A DNA stretch of 64,000 nucleotides from the NCBI GenBank assembly GCA_036703255.1, contig DATNPL010000200.1, positions 1 through 64,000 on the forward strand, written 5' to 3'. Source of the stretch: Drouetiella sp036703255 (GTDB taxonomy: Bacteria > Cyanobacteriota > Cyanobacteriia > Elainellales > Elainellaceae). Position numbers and translations under genes: made by a program. A model generated the notes under the pieces. That model saw nothing but the letters and a program-made list of their open reading frames with translations. It had not been told where the DNA came from and did not search any database. This document shows, one piece after another, positions 25,875-36,407 of the stretch (the stretch's first letter is position 1; every line of letters starts with the position of its first letter).

Positions 25875-27383
25875 CTAGGGAACAGCGGGCGCGATCGGGG
25901 CACCCTCCGGAGCCGTTATGGGATTAGAGGCTGGACTAGGCGCACTCACGGAGGGCTGAGCCGTAGGGCTACCCAAAATACTAGGGTTGCCTGTATCGAA
26001 GGTTCCAGCGACGCAGGCGATCATGTAAGTCGCCAATGTGCCCACTAGCAGAGCCTTCCAACCCAATTCGCCAATTTCTCTACGCCGGGAAGGAATCAAG
26101 GCAACCAGTCCTCCCACAAAAATCCCCAGAGCCGCGAGGTGGGCAAACCCTGAAAGGGCATAGCTGACAATGACCACAGCGCGACTGCTCAACGCACCTG
26201 TCGCTGCTGCCACTCCCAAAGATTGGTAAGGGGGAATCGCTGTTTCAAACAACCTGCGACCAATCAGCACCGAACAATTCCATAGCTCTTGCCATTCTAG
26301 AGAAACGCCTGTCAAGACCGTTAAGGGCAAAAATAGCGCACCCAAAAGATTTTGCAGCGTGAGAACCTTAAACCAATCGCCTATGGGGCTGGGCAAGCGG
26401 GTCAGTCCGCCAAAGAATTGGTTGATTAAGTACACCAAGCCTAGAATCAAAATCAGAATGCCAGCGATCGCCACCGCCATTCTCACCCCATCGATCGCTC
26501 CTTCGATCGCCGCCTCCATGGGACCAACTCGCTCGATCGATGTTCTGGCACCCCTACCGCCATTTTCATCTGCATGTAAGGGCTGGTCAGGCAGGCCATC
26601 CGCCGTCATCGGTACGCTGGTTTCGGGCACCAAAATTTTTGACAGCAAAAAGCAGGCCGGAATCGCCAGGATGGAGGCTGAAACCAAGTGCCCCAAAATA
26701 TTAGGAAATACAGGGCGCAAAAAGCCTCCATATATCGCTAGGGTGGAAGAAGCAGCCGTACCAAAGCAACAGGCTAAAACAGCGCATAGCTCACTGCGGG
26801 TCATTTTGGCGAGATACTGCCGCACGACAATCACCGCCTCAACGCCGACAAAAATATTGGCGGCTCCGCTGAGAGCTTCTGCACCGCTCAGCCGCATCAG
26901 AGGATAAAAAATCTTGGCGAGAAGACGGGTGATAATCTGGATAATGCCCAGGCTTGAAAGCAACGCCATTAGCCCCGAGAAGAAAATCAGCGCAGGCAAA
27001 GCCCTGAAGGCAAAGATATAGCCCAACCGAAGGCCACAAAACCCTGAGAGCACCTGCGTCGAACCGGGCGCACAGGCTTCTGCCAGCGGAGACAGCACTA
27101 GCGGTTCCTGGCCGGGTAGCGGCACTAAATTGCTGCCAAATATAAACCTTGCTCCTGCATCGGCGGCATCAAAGAGAACGTTGAGCAAGCTATTTAATCC
27201 TTGCAGCAGCTCTCGCGTAGCGGGCAGCATGAACACCGAAAACCCCAGCAAAAGCTGAAGCACAATTCCGACGATCACGACCCGCCAGGGAAAATATTTG
27301 GGATTATGGTTTTCTGAAAACAGCCAGGCGATCGCGCATAGCCCAAAAATTCCAATAAAAGAAATAATATTGAGGAGACTCAT
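25875..27383 (-). CDS. Concentrative nucleoside transporter (NupC/CNT) family, diverged
   Basis: A 502-residue membrane protein with the CNT layout: about ten membrane helices, a gate domain and a C-terminal transport domain. The frame ANIFVG...VVRQYLAKMTRSEL (about 174-197) and SYALSGFAH...GGL (about 404-420) place it in the family. The substrate-contact motifs differ from those I know: GVEA replaces GQTEA, a TAIPPY segment replaces NEFVAY, and GFAHLAA replaces GFANxSS. It also has a 60-residue insert around 265-295 (GLPDQPLHADENGG) and a Pro/Ala-rich tail. Nucleoside uptake is therefore not assured. It converges with the secreted phosphatase. Confidence 0.82.
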   Translation of the reverse strand: MSLLNIISFIGIFGLCAIAWLFSENHNPKYFPWRVVIVGIVLQLLLGFSVFMLPATRELLQGLNSLLNVLFDAADAGARFIFGSNLVPLPGQEPLVLSPLAEACAPGSTQVLSGFCGLRLGYIFAFRALPALIFFSGLMALLSSLGIIQIITRLLAKIFYPLMRLSGAEALSGAANIFVGVEAVIVVRQYLAKMTRSELCAVLACCFGTAASSTLAIYGGFLRPVFPNILGHLVSASILAIPACFLLSKILVPETSVPMTADGLPDQPLHADENGGRGARTSIERVGPMEAAIEGAIDGVRMAVAIAGILILILGLVYLINQFFGGLTRLPSPIGDWFKVLTLQNLLGALFLPLTVLTGVSLEWQELWNCSVLIGRRLFETAIPPYQSLGVAAATGALSSRAVVIVSYALSGFAHLAALGIFVGGLVALIPSRRREIGELGWKALLVGTLATYMIACVAGTFDTGNPSILGSPTAQPSVSAPSPASNPITAPEGAPIAPAVP

Positions 27384-27560
27384 AAAAACAGATCCTTACC
27401 CAGCGGGCAGTTTTTAACGGGCTTCTAAAGAGCGACATCCCCGAAAAATCGTACTTACAGAGAATACCTAAAAAACTCGACTTCGGAACGACCCGGTTCT
27501 CCGAAACGACTAAGTTTTCTGAAGTATCAATGTAGGATAGTGGGTAATGCCCCTCACCCA

Positions 27561-27860
27561 ATGCGCTTCATGGATGCCTTTGCGCCTCAACCGCCCGACT
27601 GGACTCAGCCTGCCGTTCATGCCCGCGAGTTTTGTTGCCCCAGCTGCCGAACCCTATCCTCAGGTGCAGAACAGGTTTGGATCAACCGTCGATCGCCCGT
27701 TATCTCTGAAGATCGTCGCCGCAGATGGCAAGAATTTTACAAATGTGCCTGCGGTACCGCCTGGTGGGGTTGGAGCAGCGAACGCCCGCCCACAACACTG
27801 AAAAAGCCCGATCTACCTCCCCAACTCCCCTGGGAAAACCAAAATTTGTTCGATATTTAG
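27561..27860 (+). CDS. Small zinc-ribbon-like protein
   Basis: About 99 residues. Two cysteine pairs, CCPSC and CACG, are spaced 37 residues apart, with conserved-looking aromatic ends (FMDAFAPQPPDW, TAWWGWSSERPP). This suggests a small rubredoxin/zinc-ribbon fold binding Zn2+. I do not recognise a named family. An in-frame GTG at 27540 would add seven residues; ATG 27561 is preferred. It is followed after 71 bases by another small gene on the same strand. Confidence 0.6.
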   Translation: MRFMDAFAPQPPDWTQPAVHAREFCCPSCRTLSSGAEQVWINRRSPVISEDRRRRWQEFYKCACGTAWWGWSSERPPTTLKKPDLPPQLPWENQNLFDI

Positions 27861-27931
27861 CCCCACCCATTGCCCAAAATTAAGAGCTATCAAAAGCCAA
27901 AATCCTCACACCCACCCATCTACCCGCACCC

Positions 27932-28291
27932 GTGACTCCTAGCGATCGCAACACCATCCGTTTCCTGATTGAGTCTCAGCTTCAAGCCTTCCAGCGCGAT
28001 GATGCGAACGGGGCGTTTGCGCTGGCTAGCCCCACCATTCAAGATCAGTTCAGCCCGCCAGAAAATTTTTTGGCAATGGTGAAAACGGCCTATCCGCCCG
28101 TTTATCGACCGCGATCGGTGGTGTTTGAAGACATGACGATGGTGCAGGGCTTGCCTGCTCAAAAGGTGATGCTGATGAGCGCTGAGGGAGAATTGATAAG
28201 AGCGGTGTACCTTATGCAGCAGCAGCCAGATACGACCTGGCGAATTCATGGCTGTTTTTTGATTCCCGTGGGCGGCAAAACGATGGGATAG
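27932..28291 (+). CDS. DUF4864-like protein
   Basis: A 119-residue soluble protein with the NTF2/SnoaL-like pattern: an N-terminal helix IRFLIESQLQAFQRDDANGAFALAS, then FLAMVKTAYPPVYRPRSVVFEDM and a closing strand WRIHGCFLIPV. This fits DUF4864, whose function is unknown. The start is GTG (27932); there is no earlier in-frame ATG. It probably shares a transcript with the zinc-ribbon gene upstream. Confidence 0.75.
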   Translation: MTPSDRNTIRFLIESQLQAFQRDDANGAFALASPTIQDQFSPPENFLAMVKTAYPPVYRPRSVVFEDMTMVQGLPAQKVMLMSAEGELIRAVYLMQQQPDTTWRIHGCFLIPVGGKTMG

Positions 28292-28363
28292 CGGTGAGAT
28301 GTCCTGAGCAGGGTGGCTGAGCCTGGAAATCTCCGAACACTGTGAATCTCCGAACAATCCCGG

Positions 28364-28624
28364 ATGACCGGGTTAGACGAGTTCGCTACAACGGAAGCAC
28401 GTAGCAATGCTATTTTTGCGAGTCTCGTGGAGTCAGCAAATAGCCTAGCTTTGATTGCGCGAAACGCGCTAAGGAATTTGGGTGCAGAAACCAGAGTCGT
28501 TTTGAGGATTTTTGCAGCAGCATCTTTCGTCCTCTGGTCTGCGGTAGCAGAAGATTTCAAGTCACAAGCTCTTACCTCAAGAATCGCGGATGACCTGTCC
28601 AAATCCGATATCGAACCAGGCTGA
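28364..28624 (+). CDS. Doubtful 86-residue open frame
   Basis: It starts MTGLDEFATTEARSNAIF and contains an Ala-rich central helix (RIFAAASFVLWSAVAE). No ribosome site is visible and no family is recognised. It fills the 388-base space between the DUF4864 gene and the RTX gene. It may be a small lineage-specific gene or no gene at all; the opposite strand is also open over part of it. Confidence 0.25.
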   Translation: MTGLDEFATTEARSNAIFASLVESANSLALIARNALRNLGAETRVVLRIFAAASFVLWSAVAEDFKSQALTSRIADDLSKSDIEPG

Positions 28625-28679
28625 TCTGGGTTTGGTCTCCAGCTTTTGTTTGACCTAAATTACTAAGGAATTACGAGTC

Positions 28680-30020
28680 ATGGTTTTATCAGAACCAACA
28701 ATTTGTCATGCGTGTGCGCTATCTCAACCGATCGCCAACCCTTTGAGTTCTGCTTCGCCTAGTCTTTCTTCCCAACCGCTGGCTGCTCAAACGTCGAGAG
28801 AATTGAGCCAAACGCAAAGCCTGGAGCAAGCAGCCGATCGCCTGGGTGGTAGCAAGCATGATGTGCTGCGCGGCACTGCCGACAATGATTTGCTGCGAGG
28901 GAGAGATGGCAACGACAGGCTGTTGGGACGGGTGGGAGCTGATTGGCTCTATGGTGATCGCGGCAACGACACCCTGCGAGGCGGCAACGGGAATGATTGG
29001 CTGACGGGCGGCAGTGGCAAAAACCTGCTGTGGGGCGAGGGCGGCAACGATGTCTTTACCCTGAGTCGCAAATTTGGGTCAAAAACGATCGCCCAAACCA
29101 GCCTAATTAATGACTTCACCAACGGACAAGACACCTTAAAACTCACGGGCATCCAGTTTGCAGATCTGCGAATTCGTCAGGGCAAAGGCCAGCAAGCAGG
29201 AGACGTATTGATTCAAAACAAAGCTACGGGTGAATACTTGGTCATGCTCAAAGGCATAAAGAGCAGCCAAATTGATGCCACCGATTTTGGGACGATCGCT
29301 CCCACAGACCCTACAATACCAGGCGGCAGTACCCCACTCAACACGATTCCAGCGATCGCCTCTCTCAATTCTAATATTGCCAAGTTTTCGCCTAGCGATA
29401 GTGAAGCTGCCATCGCCGCTACTGGAGCCGCCCGCATCAAGCTGGGAACTCAAACCATCTACATTGGCACGCAGCAAGTCACTAGCCTGAATCAAAACCC
29501 GATTGCCGTCAGCTTTGACAGCAGCAATCCCAGCCATCGCTGGACTCAAACAGGCTATGAAATCACCGGAACAGATGGTCGGGGCTATGGCCTGTTTTGG
29601 AGTGGCAGCAGTCTCTATGGCGTGTTTAGCGTCGATGGCACTCAGGGCACACCCGATCAAGATTTCCGGCGAGTCAGCAGTGGCGCAACCCAATCTTGGC
29701 TGAGAAGTTACGGCTCTGGCGGTGGCGCTAAGGCCGCAGTATTGGCGAAGATAAACCCTGCCACAGGAGACATGACAGAGGCCGTTTATCTATCGTCAAT
29801 TCTGAGCAGTGGCAAAACCAACAGTCTGGCGATTGACACTTTAACGGTCAACGCTGCCGGGAATCTGGTCGTCAAAGCTCAGTCCTACTATGCGCCCCGT
29901 CGCCCCGATGGTCAGGCTATGACGCAAGTGACCACTGACGGCTCACCTTTTGATTACACGCTAGAAATTACACCCGACCTCAAAACGGTGGTGAGTACCG
30001 CAGCAGTCGGCTGGCAGTAG
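28680..30020 (+). CDS. RTX protein with N-terminal repeats and a unique C-terminal domain
   Basis: A 446-residue protein. After about 55 variable residues come roughly six RTX nonapeptides (GGxGNDxLxG, about 60-120), which bind Ca2+ in a beta-roll. An RTX-linked strand module (VFTLSRKFGSKTI to FGTIAP, about 123-205) follows. The last 230 residues form a separate domain with SLNSNIAKFSPSDSEAAIAA and YGLFWSGSSLYGVFS that I do not recognise. RTX blocks usually sit at the C-terminus next to the secretion signal, so this order is reversed. No signal peptide is seen, and secretion is likely but unproven. Confidence 0.75.
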   Translation: MVLSEPTICHACALSQPIANPLSSASPSLSSQPLAAQTSRELSQTQSLEQAADRLGGSKHDVLRGTADNDLLRGRDGNDRLLGRVGADWLYGDRGNDTLRGGNGNDWLTGGSGKNLLWGEGGNDVFTLSRKFGSKTIAQTSLINDFTNGQDTLKLTGIQFADLRIRQGKGQQAGDVLIQNKATGEYLVMLKGIKSSQIDATDFGTIAPTDPTIPGGSTPLNTIPAIASLNSNIAKFSPSDSEAAIAATGAARIKLGTQTIYIGTQQVTSLNQNPIAVSFDSSNPSHRWTQTGYEITGTDGRGYGLFWSGSSLYGVFSVDGTQGTPDQDFRRVSSGATQSWLRSYGSGGGAKAAVLAKINPATGDMTEAVYLSSILSSGKTNSLAIDTLTVNAAGNLVVKAQSYYAPRRPDGQAMTQVTTDGSPFDYTLEITPDLKTVVSTAAVGWQ

Positions 30021-30032
30021 AACCGCCCTATC

Positions 30033-31295
30033 TCAAATATCGATCAACTTCCGGCGTAGCAAATCTAGAGCCGTATGGGCGCTCAGCGATCGCACCAATT
30101 CTCGCCCGCGAAACGTCCCAAACTGATATTGAAAACTCTCTACAGAGTCAGGACTGGCTAAGCCAATATAAACCAGCCCTACGGGCTTGGCATCTGTACC
30201 GCCATCTGGCCCAGCAATGCCCGTGATGCTTAGCCCCCAGGTAGTGCCAAGGCGATCGCGGACTCCTGCCGCCATCTGACAAGCCACCTCAGCGCTCACG
30301 GCTCCCTGTTGTGCCAAGACATCCGCATCCACCCCCAACAGGTTCACCTTCACCCGATTATCGTAGGAAATGATGCCGCCCCAAAAGTAGGCTGAGCTGC
30401 CTGGAATAGCAGTCAACAGACTGCCCAAGCCTCCACCCGTGCAGGATTCTGCTACAGAAACAGTCTGCTGAGACGCTTTGAGGCGATCGCCCACCACAGA
30501 AGCCAGGGTATCTTCGTCACTGCCAAAACAGTCCAAGCCACCCAGTTCTCGCAACTGCTGCTCCACAGGAGCGATCTTCTGTAAGGCTTCTGCTTCGGTA
30601 GTAGCCTGGGTCGAAATCCGCAGTCGCACTTCTCCATGTCCGGCATAGGGCGCAACGGTAGGGTTCTCTAGCCGAATCTGAGCGGCTGCCTTCTCTGCCA
30701 GCGTCGATTCGCCAATGCCCCAAAACCGCAGGGTGCGGCTGTAGATGGCTCCTTGACCCCAGCCTTGGCTACGCAGATAAGGGACAGCCGTTTGTTGCCA
30801 CATGGCCTTCATCTCGCTAGGCACACCAGGGAAAGTCAAGAGAGTTAACCCCGTCCGGGGTTGCCAAATGATTCCGGGCGCAGTTCCAGTTGGGTTGGGC
30901 AAAATGGCCGCGCCTTCAGGAAGTAATGCCTGCTTACGGTTGCTGGCTGCCATCGATCGCCCCCGACGGGTTAGTTTAGCTGCAATATCCTGCAAGACTT
31001 CCGGACGCTCTACCAAAGGCACACCAAAAAAATCTGCCAGAGTTTCAGTAGTCAGGTCATCTGGCGTGGGGCCTAAGCCTCCCGTAAAAATCAGCAGGCG
31101 CGATCGCTCACAGGCAATGGCGATCGCCTTCTGTAGACGCAGCACGTTGTCTCCCACAACCGTTTGGTAGTAGTGGGCAATACCTAGCTGAGCTAGCTCT
31201 TGCGCCAAAAACTGGGCATTGCTATTCAAAATTTCGCCCAGCAGCAATTCTGTGCCTACTGAAATAATTTCGGCGCTCTGGCTGGCTTCACTCAT
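30033..31295 (-). CDS. cinA: CinA family protein (nicotinamide-nucleotide amidase)
   Basis: A 420-residue two-domain protein. The N-terminal MoCF/COG1058 domain (about 1-170) shows SVGTELLLGEILNSNAQFLA and FTGGLGPTPDDLTTE. The C-terminal CinA domain (about 260-420) shows VAESCTGGGLGSLLTAIPGSSAYFWGG. The family hydrolyses NMN to nicotinate mononucleotide in pyridine-nucleotide salvage and is competence-linked in some bacteria. It starts ten bases after the stop of the WecA/MraY-type gene on the same strand, so the two are likely co-transcribed. Confidence 0.95.
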   Translation of the reverse strand: MSEASQSAEIISVGTELLLGEILNSNAQFLAQELAQLGIAHYYQTVVGDNVLRLQKAIAIACERSRLLIFTGGLGPTPDDLTTETLADFFGVPLVERPEVLQDIAAKLTRRGRSMAASNRKQALLPEGAAILPNPTGTAPGIIWQPRTGLTLLTFPGVPSEMKAMWQQTAVPYLRSQGWGQGAIYSRTLRFWGIGESTLAEKAAAQIRLENPTVAPYAGHGEVRLRISTQATTEAEALQKIAPVEQQLRELGGLDCFGSDEDTLASVVGDRLKASQQTVSVAESCTGGGLGSLLTAIPGSSAYFWGGIISYDNRVKVNLLGVDADVLAQQGAVSAEVACQMAAGVRDRLGTTWGLSITGIAGPDGGTDAKPVGLVYIGLASPDSVESFQYQFGTFRGRELVRSLSAHTALDLLRRKLIDI

Positions 31296-31304
31296 GCGTT
31301 TTCC

Positions 31305-32348
31305 TTACTGCCTCGCATGTTTTCTCACCCGCCAGCCCGTGTAGCTGAGCAGAATCGTGGCGGCGATCGCATAGACAAAACCGCTGGGCACGCCGGAAAA
31401 GGCTAGCGCCAAACTACCCACCCACAACGTCAGCGCATAGATAAACAACACCGTAAATCGGTGGGATACCCCGGCATTGAGCAAGCGATGATGCAAGTGA
31501 CGCTTGTCTGCTTTGAAAGGAGAATTGCCGTGGCGCAGCCGCTCAATAATGACTGCCGACATATCCAAAATTGGCACTGCCAAGATGAGGTAAGGCAGTA
31601 AAACCGCCACCGTGGTCAAGCCTTTGACTAGACCAATTACCCCTACTCCTGCCAGAGTGAAGCCCATAAAGTAGGCTCCCCCATCTCCCATGAAAATCTG
31701 GGCTGGGTTAAAGTTGTAGCGCAGAAATCCTAGTGCGCCGCCTGCCAAAGCCGCTGCGATCAAGGCGGCGGGCTGATCCATAAATAGACAGACGATTAGC
31801 ATGACTACGGCAGCAATCCCCGATACGCCTGCCGCTAAACCATCCAGTCCATCAATCCAGTTAATCGCATTAGCCATCCCCACGAGCCAAACCACCGTGA
31901 TAGGAAGATTGATCCAGACGGGCAACTCAGTTAAGCCTAAGAAAGGGACGGTTAAAAACTCGATCTGTACGCCTACAGACCAAGAGCCACAGGCAACAAT
32001 GACCTGTAGCAGCAGCCTTAAAAAGGGCGAGAGGGTAAATAAATCGTCGGCTAGACCAATTAAGAAAAATCCTAGCCCTCCTAGCGTTACCCCCCAAACT
32101 CCATTTTCTTGCTCGGGCGTCAAACCAGAAAATCCGCCTAACCACCAAATCAGCAGCAGGGCAATCAGCGTTCCCAAAAAGATTGACACTCCGCCCAAAC
32201 GAACCATGGGGCGCTGATGCACCTTCCGTCCACCGGGTGGATCAAAGTAGCCGCTCTTAAGGCCAATCTTTTTGACAAGAGGCGTGGTCAGCAGCACAAC
32301 AGCGGTGGATATGACGAAAGCAGCTAGATGGTAAAGCTGTGGGGGCAT
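31305..32348 (-). CDS. MraY/WecA-type undecaprenyl-phosphate sugar-1-phosphate transferase
   Basis: A 347-residue polytopic enzyme with about ten membrane helices that attaches a HexNAc-1-phosphate to undecaprenyl phosphate at the inner membrane, starting a surface glycan. Family motifs are KVHQRPMVRLGG, the DDLFTLSP loop (Mg2+/substrate Asp pair), NAINWIDGLDGLAAG, FMGDGGAYFMGF and the HLHHRLLNAG loop. This is the WecA/TagO branch rather than MraY proper. ATG 32348 is preferred to a TTG eight codons upstream. It could prime the polysaccharide assembled by the cluster at 36-43 kb. Confidence 0.92.
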   Translation of the reverse strand: MPPQLYHLAAFVISTAVVLLTTPLVKKIGLKSGYFDPPGGRKVHQRPMVRLGGVSIFLGTLIALLLIWWLGGFSGLTPEQENGVWGVTLGGLGFFLIGLADDLFTLSPFLRLLLQVIVACGSWSVGVQIEFLTVPFLGLTELPVWINLPITVVWLVGMANAINWIDGLDGLAAGVSGIAAVVMLIVCLFMDQPAALIAAALAGGALGFLRYNFNPAQIFMGDGGAYFMGFTLAGVGVIGLVKGLTTVAVLLPYLILAVPILDMSAVIIERLRHGNSPFKADKRHLHHRLLNAGVSHRFTVLFIYALTLWVGSLALAFSGVPSGFVYAIAATILLSYTGWRVRKHARQ

Positions 32349-32946
32349 CGGTAATCCGTAAGTGCAGGACAAAATGTGTAGTCAGGCAGAGTCTACATGA
32401 ACTGTTGCTCTAAAGCTAGGGTTTAGCAGAGGTTTTTCGCTAACAGGGCTGGAACCTATATGGCGATCGCAGCAGCTTTGCCCCATTGTTTATGGAGGAG
32501 TTTATGCATCAGCATTTCTAACACAGAGTATTTTTAACACATGACCCTGCGTTAGCATCATCTATTGCAAAGGTTTTAGAGCAAAACTTTTGAAAAGCTT
32601 TTACAGCAATTTTCAACAACATTAATTCTGAGTATTTTTGCAAAAGTCTTGCAGAGCGAGGACTCTACAGACAATAGCTCTCCCTGAATAGGAAATTTAC
32701 TAGCAGCCCATTTACTAGCAGCCCCTTGGCGACACATGGGCACAAGCTAATAGGCGCAACGCTTGAATACTGCACCACTCCTTCTAGGCTTCAGCGGCAG
32801 TGTGTCTAATCCCGGATGCAGGTCTATCTTTTCATCCAATGCCTGAGGTCAAGATTTTATGAAGCTTGAGGATGAAACTTCTGGGGTAAATCGTTGAGCG
32901 ACAAATCACCAACGATTCACGCCAGAAGACTAAATGATTCAGAAAA
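32349..32946. other. Gene-poor stretch with a direct repeat and a Shine-Dalgarno mini-frame
   Basis: Two things stand out. TTTACTAGCAGCCC occurs in tandem (32696-32710 and 32711-32725). A short frame follows a strong GGAGGAG (32494-32500): ATG 32504 with five codons, or ATG 32492 with nine. A small hairpin (AATCGTTG/CAACGATT) precedes the end of the transglutaminase gene. No other gene seen. Confidence 0.45.
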
Positions 32947-33738
32947 TTATTCTTCGATCGGAACTTGATCAACCCAAACCTGCATATCTAAAAGCTGCAT
33001 AACGCCAAACTGCGTTGAGAGAGCGACATCAGCAGCATCGCGGCCATAGGCAATGGTGATCCGGTTTCCCCGTGGCTGATCTTGGGTGGCATCAAAGGTG
33101 TACCAGCGATCGCCCACGTAAGCCTCAAACCAGGCGTGCAGATCCATCGGGTCAAGTTGATACAGATAGCCAACGACCATCCGGGCTGGAATATTGAGGC
33201 TGCGGCAGAGGGAAATACCCAGATGCGCAAAGTCGCGACAAACCCCAATACCCGTTTCGGCGGTGTCTACGGCTGAGGTAGAAGCATTACTAGTGCCATA
33301 CTCATACTTAATCTTGTGGTGAATCCAGCTCCGGATGGTCTCTACCTGAGCATAGCCAGGTGTAGCGTTGCCTACCACTTCAAGCGCCAAATCTCCCAAC
33401 TGATCGGACTGGCAGTAGCGGCTGGGCAGCAAAAACTGAAGCACGCTCTCGGGCAGTAGCTCTACTGGAATGTAGGGAGCCTCTGGCTCAACATCAATAC
33501 TGTCAGCAGTTTCTACACAAGCTGAAATCCGGACTTGAAATGAGCCGGGTGGCACCACCAGCCTCTGACATAAATTACCGTAGCCGTCAGTGTATTCCAC
33601 CACGGGTACACTAGGCGTGAGCAAATACTCTTCACTGACGACCCATTGTCCATAGCCGCTGCGAGGGCGGAGCATAAAAATCAGCGGTGTTGCCGTATTC
33701 GCCTCAAAAGAAAGCTGACAACCTGCTTGTAAACGCAT
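32947..33738 (-). CDS. Transglutaminase-like cysteine protease-fold protein
   Basis: A 263-residue protein. An N-terminal beta-rich region (about 1-90, starting MRLQAGCQLSFEA) matches the bacterial transglutaminase N-terminal domain. A transglutaminase core follows with the catalytic triad in TGIGVCRDFAHLG (Cys), DLHAWFEAYVG (His) and WYTFDATQ (Asp). Such proteins cleave or cross-link peptides; the substrate is unknown. ATG 33738 is preferred to an upstream start by four residues. It diverges from groEL2. Confidence 0.88.
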   Translation of the reverse strand: MRLQAGCQLSFEANTATPLIFMLRPRSGYGQWVVSEEYLLTPSVPVVEYTDGYGNLCQRLVVPPGSFQVRISACVETADSIDVEPEAPYIPVELLPESVLQFLLPSRYCQSDQLGDLALEVVGNATPGYAQVETIRSWIHHKIKYEYGTSNASTSAVDTAETGIGVCRDFAHLGISLCRSLNIPARMVVGYLYQLDPMDLHAWFEAYVGDRWYTFDATQDQPRGNRITIAYGRDAADVALSTQFGVMQLLDMQVWVDQVPIEE

Positions 33739-33924
33739 CCTTGCCTCCAAAAGTCATTCTGTAATCGGCCATTGACGAGCCATCTAACTGAAATAGCAGA
33801 TTTCAGCCTAGAGAATCTAGCGGCTACGCTACATCTGGCTGGGGTGAGACTTTGAAAATTAGGACTATGTCGTCAAAAACGGGCATCCCCCCTTGACCAG
33901 TTCGGATTTCCACCCTGCCAATTC

Positions 33925-33951
33925 TTAGCACTCAATCGCTCAGAGTGCTAA
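33925..33951 (+). promoter_or_regulatory. CIRCE operator of groEL2 (HrcA site)
   Basis: TTAGCACTC (33925-33933), a nine-base spacer, then GAGTGCTAA (33943-33951) is a perfect CIRCE element. HrcA binds it and represses chaperonin genes until heat or protein stress. It ends 32 bases before the groEL2 start codon. HrcA itself is not in the window. Confidence 0.95.
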
Positions 33952-33983
33952 ATTCAGACATTGGAGAGATATGAGCAAAAAAT

Positions 33984-35663
<1,680 letters not shown>

Positions 35664-35739
35664 AACCTCAGCCTAGCCAAACTATTGTCAGCTTGTGTCC
35701 GCTAATACCCAGCTAATACTCAGCCAATACAATGACGCT

Positions 35740-35782
35740 AAAAAGCCCGATCGCGACTCAGTGAGTCGCGATCGGGCTTTTT
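35740..35782 (+). terminator. groEL2 terminator, perfect 20-bp hairpin, loop AGT
   Basis: The arm at 35740-35759 pairs without mismatch with 35763-35782. It starts AAAAAGCCCGATCGC and ends in a T5 run, the form of a strong intrinsic terminator, 77 bases after the groEL2 stop. It contains a GCGATCGC-like core (CGATCGCG). Confidence 0.85.
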
Positions 35783-36407
35783 AATTTGGGCTGGAAACAG
35801 CCTCAAAATCATGGCGACGACTATAACTTTACAATTTCTTGGAACCTGCCTCGGCGTTATCAAAACCCCGATGAAGATTATAGAAATAGCTCCTTATCCG
35901 TTTAGAGCTGGGCTAGGATAACCACACGTCAACCTATCAGCTCAGTCATAAAAACTGATCCTTAAGGTTCAAAGCCAACTGTCCTCAAGCCAAGCTGAAA
36001 TTCTAGTTTTAGCTGAATTACTAGCTGCCTGGAGCGAAAGCAGAATGTGGCAGCATTTCTTGAGCGTTACTAAGCTATCCATCCTGAGCCTGAAATTTGT
36101 CCTAAAGCCACCTGTTAGGGTCAGCTACGATTGGTCAAGTTGCTGTTTCCCTATTGTGCAGACATGGGAGCGATCGCCCCCATATCTGGCTATAACGAGC
36201 AAACTTTTCTAGGTCAGAACCCAAAATTGAAGATGCCTGATCATTAACATCTTCTTAAACAGTCCAAAAATCAGTGCTTCATAACAAGAGATGGTAAAGA
36301 TTACGCTGAGTTAATCTGTAGTTCCCTGAATTCGATGTCTGATAGGTTTAAGCCCTGTGCTAAAAGTCCACAGCCCAACCCAGCTTTCTTGATACCGGAG
36401 CAACTCT
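35783..36407. other. Long leader region before the polysaccharide cluster
   Basis: No secure gene. A 36-codon frame at 35811-35921 (MATTITLQFLG...) lacks a ribosome site. A hairpin around a HIP1 octamer (ATGGGAGCGATCGCCCCCAT, about 36166-36185) is present. The promoter of the cluster must lie here. Confidence 0.45.

Noticed and set aside
28246..28602. 118-codon frame on the minus strand across the DUF4864 end
   Set aside because: Overlaps the end of a better-supported gene and lacks a ribosome site.
35811..35921. 36-codon frame after the groEL2 terminator
   Set aside because: No ribosome site and no known small-protein pattern.
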